Assembly (NCBI RefSeq): GCF_003061515.1
Contig: NZ_CP028924.1
Coordinates: 186,001 to 250,000, forward strand
Direction of reading: 5' to 3'
DNA from: Colwellia sp. Arc7-D
Lineage (GTDB): Bacteria; Pseudomonadota; Gammaproteobacteria; Enterobacterales; Alteromonadaceae
DNA: 64,000 nt
The notes below the pieces were generated by a model. The model had not been told where the DNA came from. It saw only the letters and a program-made list of their open reading frames with translations, and did not search any database. Each line of letters begins with the position of its first letter. Positions within the stretch are counted from its first letter, which is position 1. Positions 39,387 to 48,830 of the stretch are shown piece after piece. The translations under genes were made by a program, and so were the position numbers.

Positions 39387-41542
39387 AAACAATAGAAAAT
39401 AAAAATTTAATATCCATTAATGAAGAAGTGGCTTTAAAAGAAATTTTAACGCCACTTTGGTCGCGTCGATGGAAAATTATATTTTTTACTTTGATCTTGA
39501 CACTTTTAGCTGCAGTTTATGTATCGTTACTTAAACCTTCATATAGTGCGACTGCAATTCTACAAATTGGTACTAACAAACCTGCGAATACCTTATCGAT
39601 TAATGATGCCTTTAATGAATCAAATGCCAGTAAAGAGCAAATTCAAACACAATTTGAGTTATTACGTTCTCGAAAGTTTGCCGAGCGTGTTATTTATCAA
39701 CTTAATCTAGTTAAACACGCAGAATTCAATAGCGGGAAATATAACGATAAACTTGTTTTTCTTACTAACGTGGGGCAACGAAAATCTCAAGCGACAGTCA
39801 GTGATGTTGTTCGAAAATTTCAACAAAATTTATCCATAGTACCAATTGCGGGTACTGAGTTAGTTAAAATATCTTATGTATCTTTTTCTGCACAATTATC
39901 ACAAGAAATAGCGAATCAAGTGGGTGTTACGTATCTGCAATATCAAGACGAAATTCATAGTGCATCAAAAGAAACCACTTCTCAGTGGCTGGTTGACCAA
40001 CTTGAAGAGTTAGGCAAAAAACTGCAACTGTCAGAGTTGTCTTTGCAAGCATATCGAGAAGCTGAAGGTATTGTCGATATTCATGGTGTGGTGGGCTTGG
40101 TAGGCTCTCAACTGACAGAGTTAACATCGGAAACCTTGAAGGCGGCGAAATTAGCCGATGATCTTGCTATTTCACATCAAGAGATTCAAAAATACTCAGG
40201 AGATATTGCAAAGCTCAGTGAGCTACATGAAATAAGTAGTCATGCAACGTTAATGCAATTACGTCGAGAAGAAGAGAAAGTTGAACGTAAAATGTTCGAG
40301 TTATCGAAACGATATGGCCCTAAGCATCCGAAACAAATTGCCGTTAATGCCGAATTAATGTCCTTACAAAACCGTATTACACAGCAAGTTTACGATATTG
40401 TTATCTCAATGGAGAAAGAATATTATAGTGCAATAGAGAAGGTTAATGGTACAAAACAGCGCTTAGATATCGCTAAAAAAGACTACTTACGCTTAAGTCG
40501 TTTGCAAAATAAATTTTCGCAGTTAACGCGTGAAGTGGATACCAACAAAGAGCTTTACAATAACTATTTAGTACGCTTAAAAGAAGCTGATGCTATGGGT
40601 AACTATAAATCGAATTTTTATGTTCGGTTTATAGATAAAGCAACCGTACCAAAAAGCCAGTCTGCACCTAATAAAATAATGGTGATAGCTTTCACATTTA
40701 TACTCTCGCTAGCTGTGATTTCGTTGATTATTATCATGCGTGAATTGTTAATGGATACATTGAATTCGCGCCGAAAATTGGATAATTTTAATGACGCACC
40801 TATTCTCGCTGTTTTACCAAAAATCAAGGTGAGAGCTCATCAAAAAAAGGAAGATGCTTACACTACTGATAATAGATTTACTGAAGCGATAAGAACATTA
40901 CGCACTGCTTTGTTATTTAATAATGAAAAGAAGCCGCCGAAAATTATAGCAGTAACTTCTTCAGTGCCTAATGAAGGTAAATCGACTGTTGCGTTGCATC
41001 TTGCTCGTTCGTTCAGTGAAATGGAAAAAGTGTTACTTATAGAAGCCGATATGCGACACCCAACCATTGCTAAAAATATGAATTTGAACGAACATCGCCC
41101 AGGATTATCTAATTTGTTAGCTAAAACGCATCAAATTAATGAATGTATTATTCGTGATAAAAACGTCAAATTAGATATTTTAACCTCAGGTGTAACCCCC
41201 GCTAATCCGTTAGCCTTTCTCTCAATGAAACGTTTTAATATGTTGATTAAAGTATTTGGCAACTTTTATGATCGTATTATTATTGAAACTCCACCTGTTC
41301 ATGCAGTGAGTGACGCCGTTATTATCTCAAAATTAGTGGATAGTGTTATTTATATTGTGCACGGTAACAAAACTAAACGAGAACAAATTTCGTCAGGTCT
41401 TAGAATGCTAAAACAAGTGAATGCACCAATTGAAGGTGTGGTGGTTAACCACAGTGAAAATATTGATACTGATAAATATCAGAATAAATATTATACCGAG
41501 CGTGACAATATCATTAAGCTCGCGGCCAGAAAACGCGGTTAA
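39383..41542 (+). CDS. Polysaccharide co-polymerase/tyrosine autokinase (Wzc-like)
   Basis: A 719-residue inner-membrane protein. Wzz domain near residues 14-105 with TM1 (IIFFTLILTLLAAVYVSLL), a long periplasmic coiled coil (about 190-400), TM2 (IMVIAFTFILSLAVISLIII, about 430-450) and a cytoplasmic bacterial tyrosine kinase: Walker A VTSSVPNEGKSTVALHLA (about 525-542), Walker A' LLIEADMRHP, Walker B RIIIETPPV. The tail has a Tyr cluster (KYQNKYYTERD). It controls polymer length and export through phosphorylation cycles. The start is TTG, overlapping the OPX stop by three bases. Confidence 0.93.
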   Translation: MKTIENKNLISINEEVALKEILTPLWSRRWKIIFFTLILTLLAAVYVSLLKPSYSATAILQIGTNKPANTLSINDAFNESNASKEQIQTQFELLRSRKFAERVIYQLNLVKHAEFNSGKYNDKLVFLTNVGQRKSQATVSDVVRKFQQNLSIVPIAGTELVKISYVSFSAQLSQEIANQVGVTYLQYQDEIHSASKETTSQWLVDQLEELGKKLQLSELSLQAYREAEGIVDIHGVVGLVGSQLTELTSETLKAAKLADDLAISHQEIQKYSGDIAKLSELHEISSHATLMQLRREEEKVERKMFELSKRYGPKHPKQIAVNAELMSLQNRITQQVYDIVISMEKEYYSAIEKVNGTKQRLDIAKKDYLRLSRLQNKFSQLTREVDTNKELYNNYLVRLKEADAMGNYKSNFYVRFIDKATVPKSQSAPNKIMVIAFTFILSLAVISLIIIMRELLMDTLNSRRKLDNFNDAPILAVLPKIKVRAHQKKEDAYTTDNRFTEAIRTLRTALLFNNEKKPPKIIAVTSSVPNEGKSTVALHLARSFSEMEKVLLIEADMRHPTIAKNMNLNEHRPGLSNLLAKTHQINECIIRDKNVKLDILTSGVTPANPLAFLSMKRFNMLIKVFGNFYDRIIIETPPVHAVSDAVIISKLVDSVIYIVHGNKTKREQISSGLRMLKQVNAPIEGVVVNHSENIDTDKYQNKYYTERDNIIKLAARKRG

Positions 41543-41646
41543 CTCAAACTTATTATCATTTACTTACTTAATTCAATTGCGATCAAAGCAGTTTATGCCT
41601 TGGCTATTTTTGCGTACAATAGGGCAAATTTTTAATAGTCACTGTT

Positions 41647-42693
41647 ATGAAAATACGTACAAACTTCTCCTTAAAATCTTTCAATAGCTTTAATGTGCCT
41701 GTTGTTACGCCAGAGATATTTTTTCCATCGACGTTAAAAGAGTTGGCTGAAATACCAGTAGCAAAAGCGACGTCATCTTATATTCTCGGTGAAGGTACCA
41801 ACTCTTTATTTTGCCAAACAAGTGCTCCTATTATCATTAAACCCAGTCTTATGGGCATTGAAGTCAACGAAAGCGATGAATATTTTAAAGTTAAAGTTGC
41901 GTGTGCAGAAAATTGGCATGATTTTGTGCTGTTTTGTATTAAACATGGCATATTCGGTTTAGAAAATTTAGCCTTAATCCCTGGAAGTGTTGGTGCTGCA
42001 CCTGTGCAAAACATAGGTGCTTATGGCATCGAAGTGTGCGATTTCATCGAGTCTGTTTCATGGTTCGATTTTGCTCAACAAAAACAAATAAACTTTACTA
42101 ACGCGCAATGTCAATTTGGTTATCGTGACAGTATTTTTAAGCAAGCGTTAAATGGTTCGGGTATTATTACCCATGTTAATTTCGTTTTTCCAAAAGCTTG
42201 GCAAGCAGTAAATAGCTATCAAGGTTTGAGCGATATTGCCTCACCTGTTACACCTGAAGCTATAATGGCAAAGGTCATTCAGCTTCGCCAAGCCAAATTA
42301 CCTGATCCTAAAGACTTGCCTAACGCGGGCAGTTTCTTTAAAAATCCTATAGTGAAAGAAGCTTTGTTTAATAAACTGCATCATCAGTATTCTACTATGC
42401 CGCATTATCGACAATCTAATGGTGACATAAAGCTAGCAGCGGGATGGTTAATTGAACAAACAGGTCTTAAAGGCTTTCGTCAACACGGTGTTGGCGTGCA
42501 TGAAAACCAAGCCTTAGTTATTATCAATTATGAAAGTGAACAGGGCGAACAAATTGTAGCTCTGTCGGTTTATATTCAGGAACAAGTTATGGCTAAATTT
42601 AACATCCAATTAGTGCCAGAAGTTCGGTTTATTGGTGCTAACGGTGAATTGCGCAATGCCAATACAGGAAGTGAAAATGAAAGCCATACGTGA
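41647..42693 (+). CDS. murB: UDP-N-acetylenolpyruvoylglucosamine reductase
   Basis: A 348-residue FAD enzyme reducing UDP-GlcNAc-enolpyruvate to UDP-MurNAc with NADPH. E. coli-like type I: NTERM NFSLKSFNSFNVP, LGEGTNSLF (FAD), GLENLALIPGSVGAAPVQNIGAYG, FGYRDSIFK, the catalytic Ser in NAGSFFKNP, and LIEQTGLKGFR. It overlaps birA by 17 bases. Confidence 0.96.
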   Translation: MKIRTNFSLKSFNSFNVPVVTPEIFFPSTLKELAEIPVAKATSSYILGEGTNSLFCQTSAPIIIKPSLMGIEVNESDEYFKVKVACAENWHDFVLFCIKHGIFGLENLALIPGSVGAAPVQNIGAYGIEVCDFIESVSWFDFAQQKQINFTNAQCQFGYRDSIFKQALNGSGIITHVNFVFPKAWQAVNSYQGLSDIASPVTPEAIMAKVIQLRQAKLPDPKDLPNAGSFFKNPIVKEALFNKLHHQYSTMPHYRQSNGDIKLAAGWLIEQTGLKGFRQHGVGVHENQALVIINYESEQGEQIVALSVYIQEQVMAKFNIQLVPEVRFIGANGELRNANTGSENESHT

Positions 42694-43651
42694 GCAATTA
42701 ATAAAGAGGTTGGTCAAAGGTGAGTTTTTATCAGGCCAAGCTTTAGGTGAGGAGTTAGGTGTTAGCCGAGCTGCCATTTCAAAGCATATTAGTGCTTTGC
42801 AAGAAATAGGCTTCGATATATTTAGTGTTACCGGTAAAGGTTATCGTTTAGCAAGCCCAATTGAACTTCTCGATGAAAGCCGTATTACGCAATTACTTAT
42901 TGAGCAAAAAACGCAAGCAAAAGTAGAAGTACATAACTTAATTGATTCTACTAATAGTTACTTAATGCGACGCTTACCTAATCAAAATATTCCTGGGCAA
43001 GTGTGTATCGCTGAGCACCAAAGTGCAGGGCGAGGGCGAAGAGGGCGGCAGTGGATTTCTCCTTTTGGTTCGCATATTTATTTATCGATGTATTGGCATT
43101 TAGAGCAAGGTATGTCGGCTGCAATGGGCTTAAGCGTTGTCGCTGCACTTGCCGTGAGTGATGCTATAAAATCTTTGTATAGTGTTGATGTTGAACTGAA
43201 ATGGCCAAATGACATTTATTTTAATGGTGTCAAACTTGCGGGAATTTTAATTGATCTTGAAGGTCAAGCAATGGAGCCTTGTCATTGTGTTATTGGTATT
43301 GGTTTAAATATTAAAATGCCAGAAAAGAGTGCAGCCTTAGTTGACCAACCTTGGATTGATTTATCGACGGCGCTTGGTGTAGATATAGATCGTAATGTTT
43401 TGGCGGCCAGTATTATTTCAGCATTGCTTACACGCCTTAAAGTACACAGCGAAACAGGTATAAATACCATGGTTGCGCAATGGCAATCACAAGATTTTTA
43501 TTACAATAAACCAGTTTCATTAATCACGGGAGAAAAAGTTACCCGGGGTATTTGTCGCGGCATTAACGCACAAGGCGCATTAATGCTAGAAATAAACGGC
43601 CAAGTTAGTCCTGTTTATGGCGGTGAAGTAAGTTTAAGGGCTGGTATATGA
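42677..43651 (+). CDS. birA: Biotin-protein ligase / biotin operon repressor
   Basis: A 324-residue bifunctional BirA. The N-terminal helix-turn-helix (GEELGVSRAAISKHISAL) represses biotin genes; the ligase core has the biotinoyl-AMP loop GRGRRGRQWISPFGSHIYLS, the LKWPNDIYFNGVKLAGIL segment and the GIGLNIKMP strand, then an SH3-like C-terminal domain. ATG 42677 has AGGAAG upstream and gives the standard N-terminus; a longer in-frame reading from 42632 is unlikely. It overlaps murB, and coaX starts at ATGA. Confidence 0.96.
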   Translation: MKAIREQLIKRLVKGEFLSGQALGEELGVSRAAISKHISALQEIGFDIFSVTGKGYRLASPIELLDESRITQLLIEQKTQAKVEVHNLIDSTNSYLMRRLPNQNIPGQVCIAEHQSAGRGRRGRQWISPFGSHIYLSMYWHLEQGMSAAMGLSVVAALAVSDAIKSLYSVDVELKWPNDIYFNGVKLAGILIDLEGQAMEPCHCVIGIGLNIKMPEKSAALVDQPWIDLSTALGVDIDRNVLAASIISALLTRLKVHSETGINTMVAQWQSQDFYYNKPVSLITGEKVTRGICRGINAQGALMLEINGQVSPVYGGEVSLRAGI

Positions 43652-44406
43652 GACTATTAGTTGATGTTGGTAACACGCAGGTAAAATATGTGCTGCAAGG
43701 CACTAAAACCTCTTCGGTATTCTCTGATGTTATATATGTAGATTATCAGACTTTTCAAAACCAATTATCGCAAGGTGAGTTTTCACAAGTCACTGAAATT
43801 ATTGTGGCTAACGTGCATGGACAGGAAGTACTTGAATCAATTGAATGCTGGGCTACAGAAAAAAATATTGCCTGCTTACAAGTTCACAGCAGTGCACAAG
43901 CTTTTGGTGTTACGTCTTCTTATCATCAAGCAGAACGCTTAGGTGTTGACCGTTGGCTAGCTTTAATAGGAGCCAAGCAGCTTTACCCACAACAAAACAT
44001 ACTAATTATTGATGCCGGTACAGCAACAACAGTGGATATTTTAGATGTTAATGGTCAGCATCATGGTGGTTGGATAATGCCTGGCGTAGAGGTGCTATTT
44101 AGTAGCTTGTTGTCTCGAACTAATAAAATTGTTGCCTCACCAAGTGCTAGCGCAAGCCTTGAATTTGGTACCGACAGCTCAAGTTGCTTAAATCATGGCA
44201 GTTGGGCTATGACTATTGGCGCTATCAAAGAAGCGATTACCCAAGCAAACAACTTGCTTGTACTGAACAAAGTGTTAATCACTGGCGGCAATGCTCAAGA
44301 AATTGCTAACCTTATTCCAGAGACTTGTCAGCTTGAGCCAAAGCTAATATTTCATGGCTTAAGCTGTTTTAAGGCCACTGAACGACGAGATACAATCAAC
44401 AATTAA
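43648..44406 (+). CDS. coaX: Type III pantothenate kinase
   Basis: A 252-residue ASKHA-fold kinase making 4'-phosphopantothenate, the first step of CoA synthesis. It has LVDVGNTQVKYVL (phosphate 1), GVDRWLALIGA, IIDAGTATTVDIL (phosphate 2), GGWIMPG and LITGGNAQEIANL. The four-base ATGA overlap with birA shows coupling. Replaces the coaA type found in E. coli at this position. Confidence 0.94.
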   Translation: MRLLVDVGNTQVKYVLQGTKTSSVFSDVIYVDYQTFQNQLSQGEFSQVTEIIVANVHGQEVLESIECWATEKNIACLQVHSSAQAFGVTSSYHQAERLGVDRWLALIGAKQLYPQQNILIIDAGTATTVDILDVNGQHHGGWIMPGVEVLFSSLLSRTNKIVASPSASASLEFGTDSSSCLNHGSWAMTIGAIKEAITQANNLLVLNKVLITGGNAQEIANLIPETCQLEPKLIFHGLSCFKATERRDTINN

Positions 44407-44468
44407 ATGTCATTGTGTGCAAAAAACCATCAAACGCATAAAAACATGCTTTTTTTTGCATTTTGGTG

Positions 44469-44497
44469 TTGCAAGCTAGAAAACATTACTCTAGAAT
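44469..44497 (+). promoter_or_regulatory. Sigma-70 promoter of the tRNA-tufB operon
   Basis: TTGCAA (44469-44474), 17-base spacer, TAGAAT (44492-44497), then a TCGCACC discriminator, 20 bases before the first tRNA. The GC-containing discriminator fits stringent control of stable-RNA promoters. Confidence 0.75.
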
Positions 44498-44516
44498 TCG
44501 CACCACTTAATGTAGT

Positions 44517-44592
<76 letters not shown>

Positions 44593-44627
44593 TTAATACA
44601 TTACTTGTAATGTGAAAAATAAAATTT

Positions 44628-44712
44628 GGAGGGGTTCCCGAGTGGCCAAAGGGATCAGACTGTAAATCTGACGGCTCAGCCTTCGGTGGTTCGAATCCAC
44701 CTCCCTCCACCA
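44628..44712 (+). tRNA. tRNA-Tyr (anticodon GTA)
   Basis: An 85-base class II tRNA with a long variable arm: acceptor GGAGGGG/CCTCCC, anticodon loop CTGTAAA, T loop GTTCGAATC, CCA encoded. Confidence 0.97.
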
Positions 44713-44739
44713 TTTTAACAGAGATAATCTGATAGATTA

Positions 44740-44814
<75 letters not shown>

Positions 44815-44830
44815 GTCTTTATAGAGAAAT

Positions 44831-44906
44831 GCTGATATGGCTCAGTTGGTAGAGCGCACCCTTGGTAAGGGTGAGGTCGGCAGTTCGAATCTGCCTATCA
44901 GCACCA
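44831..44906 (+). tRNA. tRNA-Thr (anticodon GGT)
   Basis: A 76-base tRNA: acceptor GCTGATA/TATCAGC, anticodon loop TTGGTAA, T loop GTTCGAATC, CCA encoded. Lies 82 bases before tufB. Confidence 0.97.
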
Positions 44907-44988
44907 CTTCTTCTTTAGACCTTCTATAGATTAATCAATGTTTAACACAATAAATTAATTTATTTAATGTACCCAGAGGTATTTTAAG

Positions 44989-46173
44989 ATGGCTAAAGCA
45001 AAATTTGAACGTAATAAACCGCACGTTAACGTTGGTACTATTGGTCACGTCGATCACGGTAAAACAACACTAACAGCCGCTATCTCTGCGGTATTAACTA
45101 AAGTACACGGTGGTGAAGTTAAAGACTTCGCACAAATCGATAATGCTCCTGAAGAGCGTGAGCGTGGTATTACAATTAATACTTCTCACATCGAGTACGA
45201 TACTGCAATCCGTCACTACGCCCACGTAGATTGTCCTGGCCATGCTGATTACATCAAAAACATGATCACAGGTGCAGCACAAATGGATGGCGCTATCTTA
45301 GTAGTTGCTGCTACAGATGGTCCTATGCCACAAACACGTGAGCACATCTTGTTATCACGTCAAGTTGGTGTACCTTTCATCATCGTATTCATGAACAAAT
45401 GTGACATGGTAGATGACGAAGAGTTACTTGAGCTAGTAGAAATGGAAGTTCGTGAACTTCTTTCTGAATATGAATTCCCAGGTGATGATTTACCAGTAAT
45501 TCAAGGTTCAGCACTTGGTGCTCTTCAAGGCGAAGAGAAATGGGAAGCTAAAGTAATCGAACTTGCTGATGCACTTGATACTTACATTCCAGAGCCAGAG
45601 CGTGCAATCGACGGTGCATTCATCATGCCTATCGAAGATGTATTCTCAATTTCAGGTCGTGGTACAGTTGTAACGGGTCGTGTTGAACGCGGTATCGTTA
45701 AAGTTGGCGATTCAGTAGAAGTTGTTGGTATCCGTGATACTCAAACTTCAACATGTACTGGTGTTGAAATGTTCCGTAAACTTCTTGACGAAGGTCGTGC
45801 GGGCGAGAACTGTGGTGTTCTTTTACGTGGTCTTAAGCGTGAAGATGTAGAACGTGGTCAAGTTTTATGTCAACCTGGTTCAATTTTACCTCACACTAAA
45901 TTCGAATCAGAAGTATACGTGTTATCGAAAGATGAAGGTGGTCGTCATACGCCATTCTTCAAAGGATACCGTCCACAGTTTTACTTCCGTACAACGGATA
46001 TCACAGGTGCTGTAGAGCTTCCTGAAGGTGTTGAAATGGTAATGCCAGGCGACAACTTGAAGTTTGTTGTAGAGCTTATCAACCCAGTAGCGATGGACGA
46101 AGGTTTACGCTTCGCAATCCGTGAAGGTGGTCGTACTGTTGGTGCTGGTGTTGTATCTAAAATTATTGCTTAA
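44989..46173 (+). CDS. tufB: Elongation factor Tu
   Basis: A 394-residue EF-Tu, delivering aminoacyl-tRNA to the ribosome. G1 [10 protein letters not shown], switch I with [13 protein letters not shown]3 [13 protein letters not shown]4 NKCD, G5 SALGAL, then beta-barrel domains 2 and 3 ending [13 protein letters not shown]. Codon use is strongly biased, as in highly expressed genes. The four upstream tRNAs and promoter identify this as the tufB copy; the str operon outside the window probably carries tufA. Its 3' end is repeated downstream. Confidence 0.98.
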   Translation: MAKAKFERNKPHVNVGTIGHVDHGKTTLTAAISAVLTKVHGGEVKDFAQIDNAPEERERGITINTSHIEYDTAIRHYAHVDCPGHADYIKNMITGAAQMDGAILVVAATDGPMPQTREHILLSRQVGVPFIIVFMNKCDMVDDEELLELVEMEVRELLSEYEFPGDDLPVIQGSALGALQGEEKWEAKVIELADALDTYIPEPERAIDGAFIMPIEDVFSISGRGTVVTGRVERGIVKVGDSVEVVGIRDTQTSTCTGVEMFRKLLDEGRAGENCGVLLRGLKREDVERGQVLCQPGSILPHTKFESEVYVLSKDEGGRHTPFFKGYRPQFYFRTTDITGAVELPEGVEMVMPGDNLKFVVELINPVAMDEGLRFAIREGGRTVGAGVVSKIIA

Positions 46174-46196
46174 TAGCTAATTTCAGAAACACCCTT

Positions 46197-46222
46197 AAAA
46201 AAGACGCTTCGGCGTCTTTTTT
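46197..46222 (+). terminator. tufB terminator T1
   Basis: AAAAAAGACGC, TTCG tetraloop, GCGTCTTTTTT, 23 bases after the tufB stop. The surrounding 34 bases are identical to T3. Confidence 0.95.
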
Positions 46223-46276
46223 GTTTTCAGTACGAGCAGCTTCATGGGTTTATCCGTGATGAGGAAATACGTTAAT

Positions 46277-46302
46277 AAAATAGTCCTAATGGACTATTTT
46301 TA
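46277..46302 (+). terminator. Terminator-like hairpin between T1 and T2
   Basis: AAAATAGTCC, TAAT loop, GGACTATTTTTA: a 10-bp stem ending in a T run. Confidence 0.6.
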
Positions 46303-46403
46303 GTGATTTTCGCAAGCACCTCTGGTGCGCAGCTGAGAGTCGTACTGTTGGTGCTGGTGTTGTATCTAAAATTATCGCTTAATTTTAGACCACACTAGAA
46401 CTT

Positions 46404-46432
46404 AAAAAAAGGATGCTTCGGCATCCTTTTTT
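46404..46432 (+). terminator. Terminator T2 after the first tuf-tail copy
   Basis: AAAAAAAGGATGC, TTCG loop, GCATCCTTTTTT. Same design as T1 but a different stem, located 22 bases after the stop of the copied tuf tail. Confidence 0.9.
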
Positions 46433-46556
46433 GTTTTGAATAGAGCCAGTTTCAGGGCTTATCCTAAGAAGCTTGGCGTCGAGTTTTTGGTGCAGGTGTT
46501 GTATCGCTTTTACCTTAACGGATGTATTGCTTAATAATTTTTAGACACCAAACCTT

Positions 46557-46582
46557 AAAAAAGACGCTTCGGCGTCTTTTTT
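46557..46582 (+). terminator. Terminator T3, identical to T1
   Basis: AAAAAAGACGC, TTCG, GCGTCTTTTTT, identical to T1 including CCTT upstream and GTTT downstream. Confidence 0.9.
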
Positions 46583-46639
46583 GTTTATGGAAGAGCTATC
46601 AATAGTAACAAGGAATATAGTTATATCCATCAGGCCATA

Positions 46640-46939
46640 GAGTGAGGTTTAAGTAGGGGTAGCTAGCTTTTTGGGTCAAATAGACGCTTCAGAAGAGACA
46701 AAATGATACATTATAAATGGCTATATTTTGATAAAATAAAAAAGAGAATTTCCTGTTCGTTATAACAATAGTAATGAACATTTCAGGGGTTTTTATTATT
46801 ATTGTCATAGTTAGTTGATAAGTTATTTTTCATTGTACTTTGGTTAAAGTTCGTTGCTCTTAAGTAAAACAGAACTATTACAGTAGATATAATGCAGTTA
46901 TAAGCTTTGCTTTCCCCTTTATTATCAATGGAGTGATAG
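46640..46939. other. Gap before the antiporter gene
   Basis: About 300 AT-rich bases with no supported gene. A TATAAT at 46888-46893 may be the -10 of the antiporter promoter, but no good -35 is spaced to match it. Otherwise I see nothing. Confidence 0.4.
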
Positions 46940-48673
46940 ATGTTTTTTATTGATCAAGTCATATTACTGGCCGCGGTATTGATTTTACTAGGTATAATCT
47001 CAAGTAAATTATCAGCGCGTTTAGGTTTACCTGTCTTAGTACTTTTTTTAATTGTTGGTATGCTAGCCGGTGAAGATGGCCCTGGCGGAATTCTATTTGA
47101 TAACGCAGAGGCTGCTCACTCCTTAGGCACGCTAGCACTAGCGTTAATATTGTTTGATGGCGGTCTACAAACTCCGTTTAAAGCTATTAAACTTGTTTGG
47201 AAGCCTGCATCTGCTCTTGCTACTTTCGGTGTTCTTATTACGGGCGCTATCACCGGCTACGCAGCCGCCTATATTTTAGGTATTTCTTTACTACACGGTA
47301 TGTTACTTGGCGCAATTGTCGGGTCAACAGATGCCGCCGCTGTTTTCTCATTATTACGTAATGCCGGCATTCACTTAACGGGTAAGTTAAAAGCGACACT
47401 AGAAATAGAAAGTGCGTCTAACGATCCTATGGCGATATTTTTAACGATAGGTTTACTCGAAATTTTAGTGAATGACATGACACCCGGTACGGGTTTGTTG
47501 GTGATGTTTCTATCACAAATGGGCTTAGGTATCGCTGTTGGATTGGCTGTGGGTTGGATATCTGTTCGACTAATTAACCGTATTCAATTAGTTGCTGCAG
47601 GACTATACCCGGTATTAGTTGCTGCATGTGGTTTACTTTCATTTGGAATTACCGCCAACATTGGTGGTAGTGGTTTTTTAGCTGTTTTTATCACGGGTGT
47701 AGTTATTGGCAACAGTCGGTTTGTTTTTCAACGAAGTACTTTTTTGTTTCACGATGGCTTAGCTTGGTTAAGTCAAATAACGATGTTCGTTGTGCTCGGT
47801 TTGTTAATCACTCCAACTTCATTGTTAGACGTGTGGCTTGAAGGGCTAATTATTGCTTTTGTACTGATTTTTATTGCAAGACCACTTGCTGTCATGCCTA
47901 TTTTGGCTCTTTTCGGTTTTAATCTTCGTGAAATGACCTTGGTATCTTGGGTAGGCTTAAGAGGCTCTGTACCGATTATACTCGCAATATTTCCTTTAAT
48001 ATTTGGTTTGCCAGGTGCTGCTTTAATTTTTAATGTAGTATTTTTTGTGGTACTCATTTCAGCTACTCTACAGGGTTCAAGTTTAGCTTGGATGGCAAGG
48101 AAGCTTAAACTAACCTTGCCTCCTCCGGTAACGCCTGCCGCAACATTAGAAATAACAGCGTTAGGTGATGTTGATGCTGATATTGTTGAATATACTTTGG
48201 GTAGTTCATCTCGCGCTGTAGGCAGCCGTATTTCGCAACTAGCTTTGCCTGAAAGTACTGTTATGGCGATGATCTCTCGTAGTAACAATATTATTACACC
48301 ACGAGGATCAACGCTTTTACAAGCTGAAGATCAGCTATTTATTGTGCTTAAACCAGCAACGAGAGCATTTGTTGATAGCGTTTTTTCAGGAAAAAAAGTT
48401 GAAGCAGAAAATATTTTACCTGCACAAGAGCTGAGGGTTAAAGGCACCACGCAAGTTATTGATATCACTCATTCATACGGGATTGATATTACTGAAGACC
48501 CCCAAGAGACTTTAGAACAAGTCATAAAGACTAAACATATTGGGCAACCAACTGATAATACTGTCTTAGAACTTGGAAATGTTAAGTTATATGTAAGAGA
48601 AATGGTGAATCAACGCATTATTACCGTCGGTATTTTGGTTAATGAAAAGCAAGTTAAAGCGGGTATAAAGTAA
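46940..48673 (+). CDS. Potassium/proton antiporter, NhaP2/CvrA type
   Basis: A 577-residue CPA1 antiporter. Residues 1-395 form about 12-13 membrane helices with the conserved transport segments FDGGLQTPFKAI and GAIVGSTDAAAVFSLLRNAGI, then ESASNDPMAIFLTI and WVGLRGSVPIILAIFPL. A TrkA-C (RCK_C) ligand domain covers about 405-485 (AVGSRISQLALPESTVMAMI, EDQLFIVLKP), followed by a CorC/HlyC-like tail. It exports K+ (or Na+) against protons; the RCK-containing NhaP2 subgroup favours K+. ATG 46940 has GGAG upstream. Monocistronic. Confidence 0.88.
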   Translation: MFFIDQVILLAAVLILLGIISSKLSARLGLPVLVLFLIVGMLAGEDGPGGILFDNAEAAHSLGTLALALILFDGGLQTPFKAIKLVWKPASALATFGVLITGAITGYAAAYILGISLLHGMLLGAIVGSTDAAAVFSLLRNAGIHLTGKLKATLEIESASNDPMAIFLTIGLLEILVNDMTPGTGLLVMFLSQMGLGIAVGLAVGWISVRLINRIQLVAAGLYPVLVAACGLLSFGITANIGGSGFLAVFITGVVIGNSRFVFQRSTFLFHDGLAWLSQITMFVVLGLLITPTSLLDVWLEGLIIAFVLIFIARPLAVMPILALFGFNLREMTLVSWVGLRGSVPIILAIFPLIFGLPGAALIFNVVFFVVLISATLQGSSLAWMARKLKLTLPPPVTPAATLEITALGDVDADIVEYTLGSSSRAVGSRISQLALPESTVMAMISRSNNIITPRGSTLLQAEDQLFIVLKPATRAFVDSVFSGKKVEAENILPAQELRVKGTTQVIDITHSYGIDITEDPQETLEQVIKTKHIGQPTDNTVLELGNVKLYVREMVNQRIITVGILVNEKQVKAGIK

Positions 48674-48830
48674 CTATACTTTCTTTCAATTTATACTTTG
48701 AAAAACGCAGTGGTGAAAAATTGGCTAGCCCTAATAAATTATTAGAAAACGCAGCTAGCCAGAATTTATGTAAACCTGTTTGTTTACATAACATGCATTT
48801 TATAAAGTGTTGCTGTAGCGTATTGTAAAC

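Larger units (their letters stand above)
46130..46640 (+). repeat. Decaying tandem copies of the tuf 3' end plus terminator
   Basis: The last 44 bases of tufB (46130-46173) recur at 46339-46382 with one difference (att to atc in the Ile codon) and still read [17 protein letters not shown]. A more decayed copy lies at about 46486-46532 (TTGGTGCAGGTGTTGTATC, then ATTGCTTAATAA). Each is followed by a TTCG-loop terminator and by similar flanks (GGGTTTATCC versus GGGCTTATCC). The period is about 208 bases for the first repeat. This fits tandem duplication or recombination with a second tuf gene. Confidence 0.85.
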
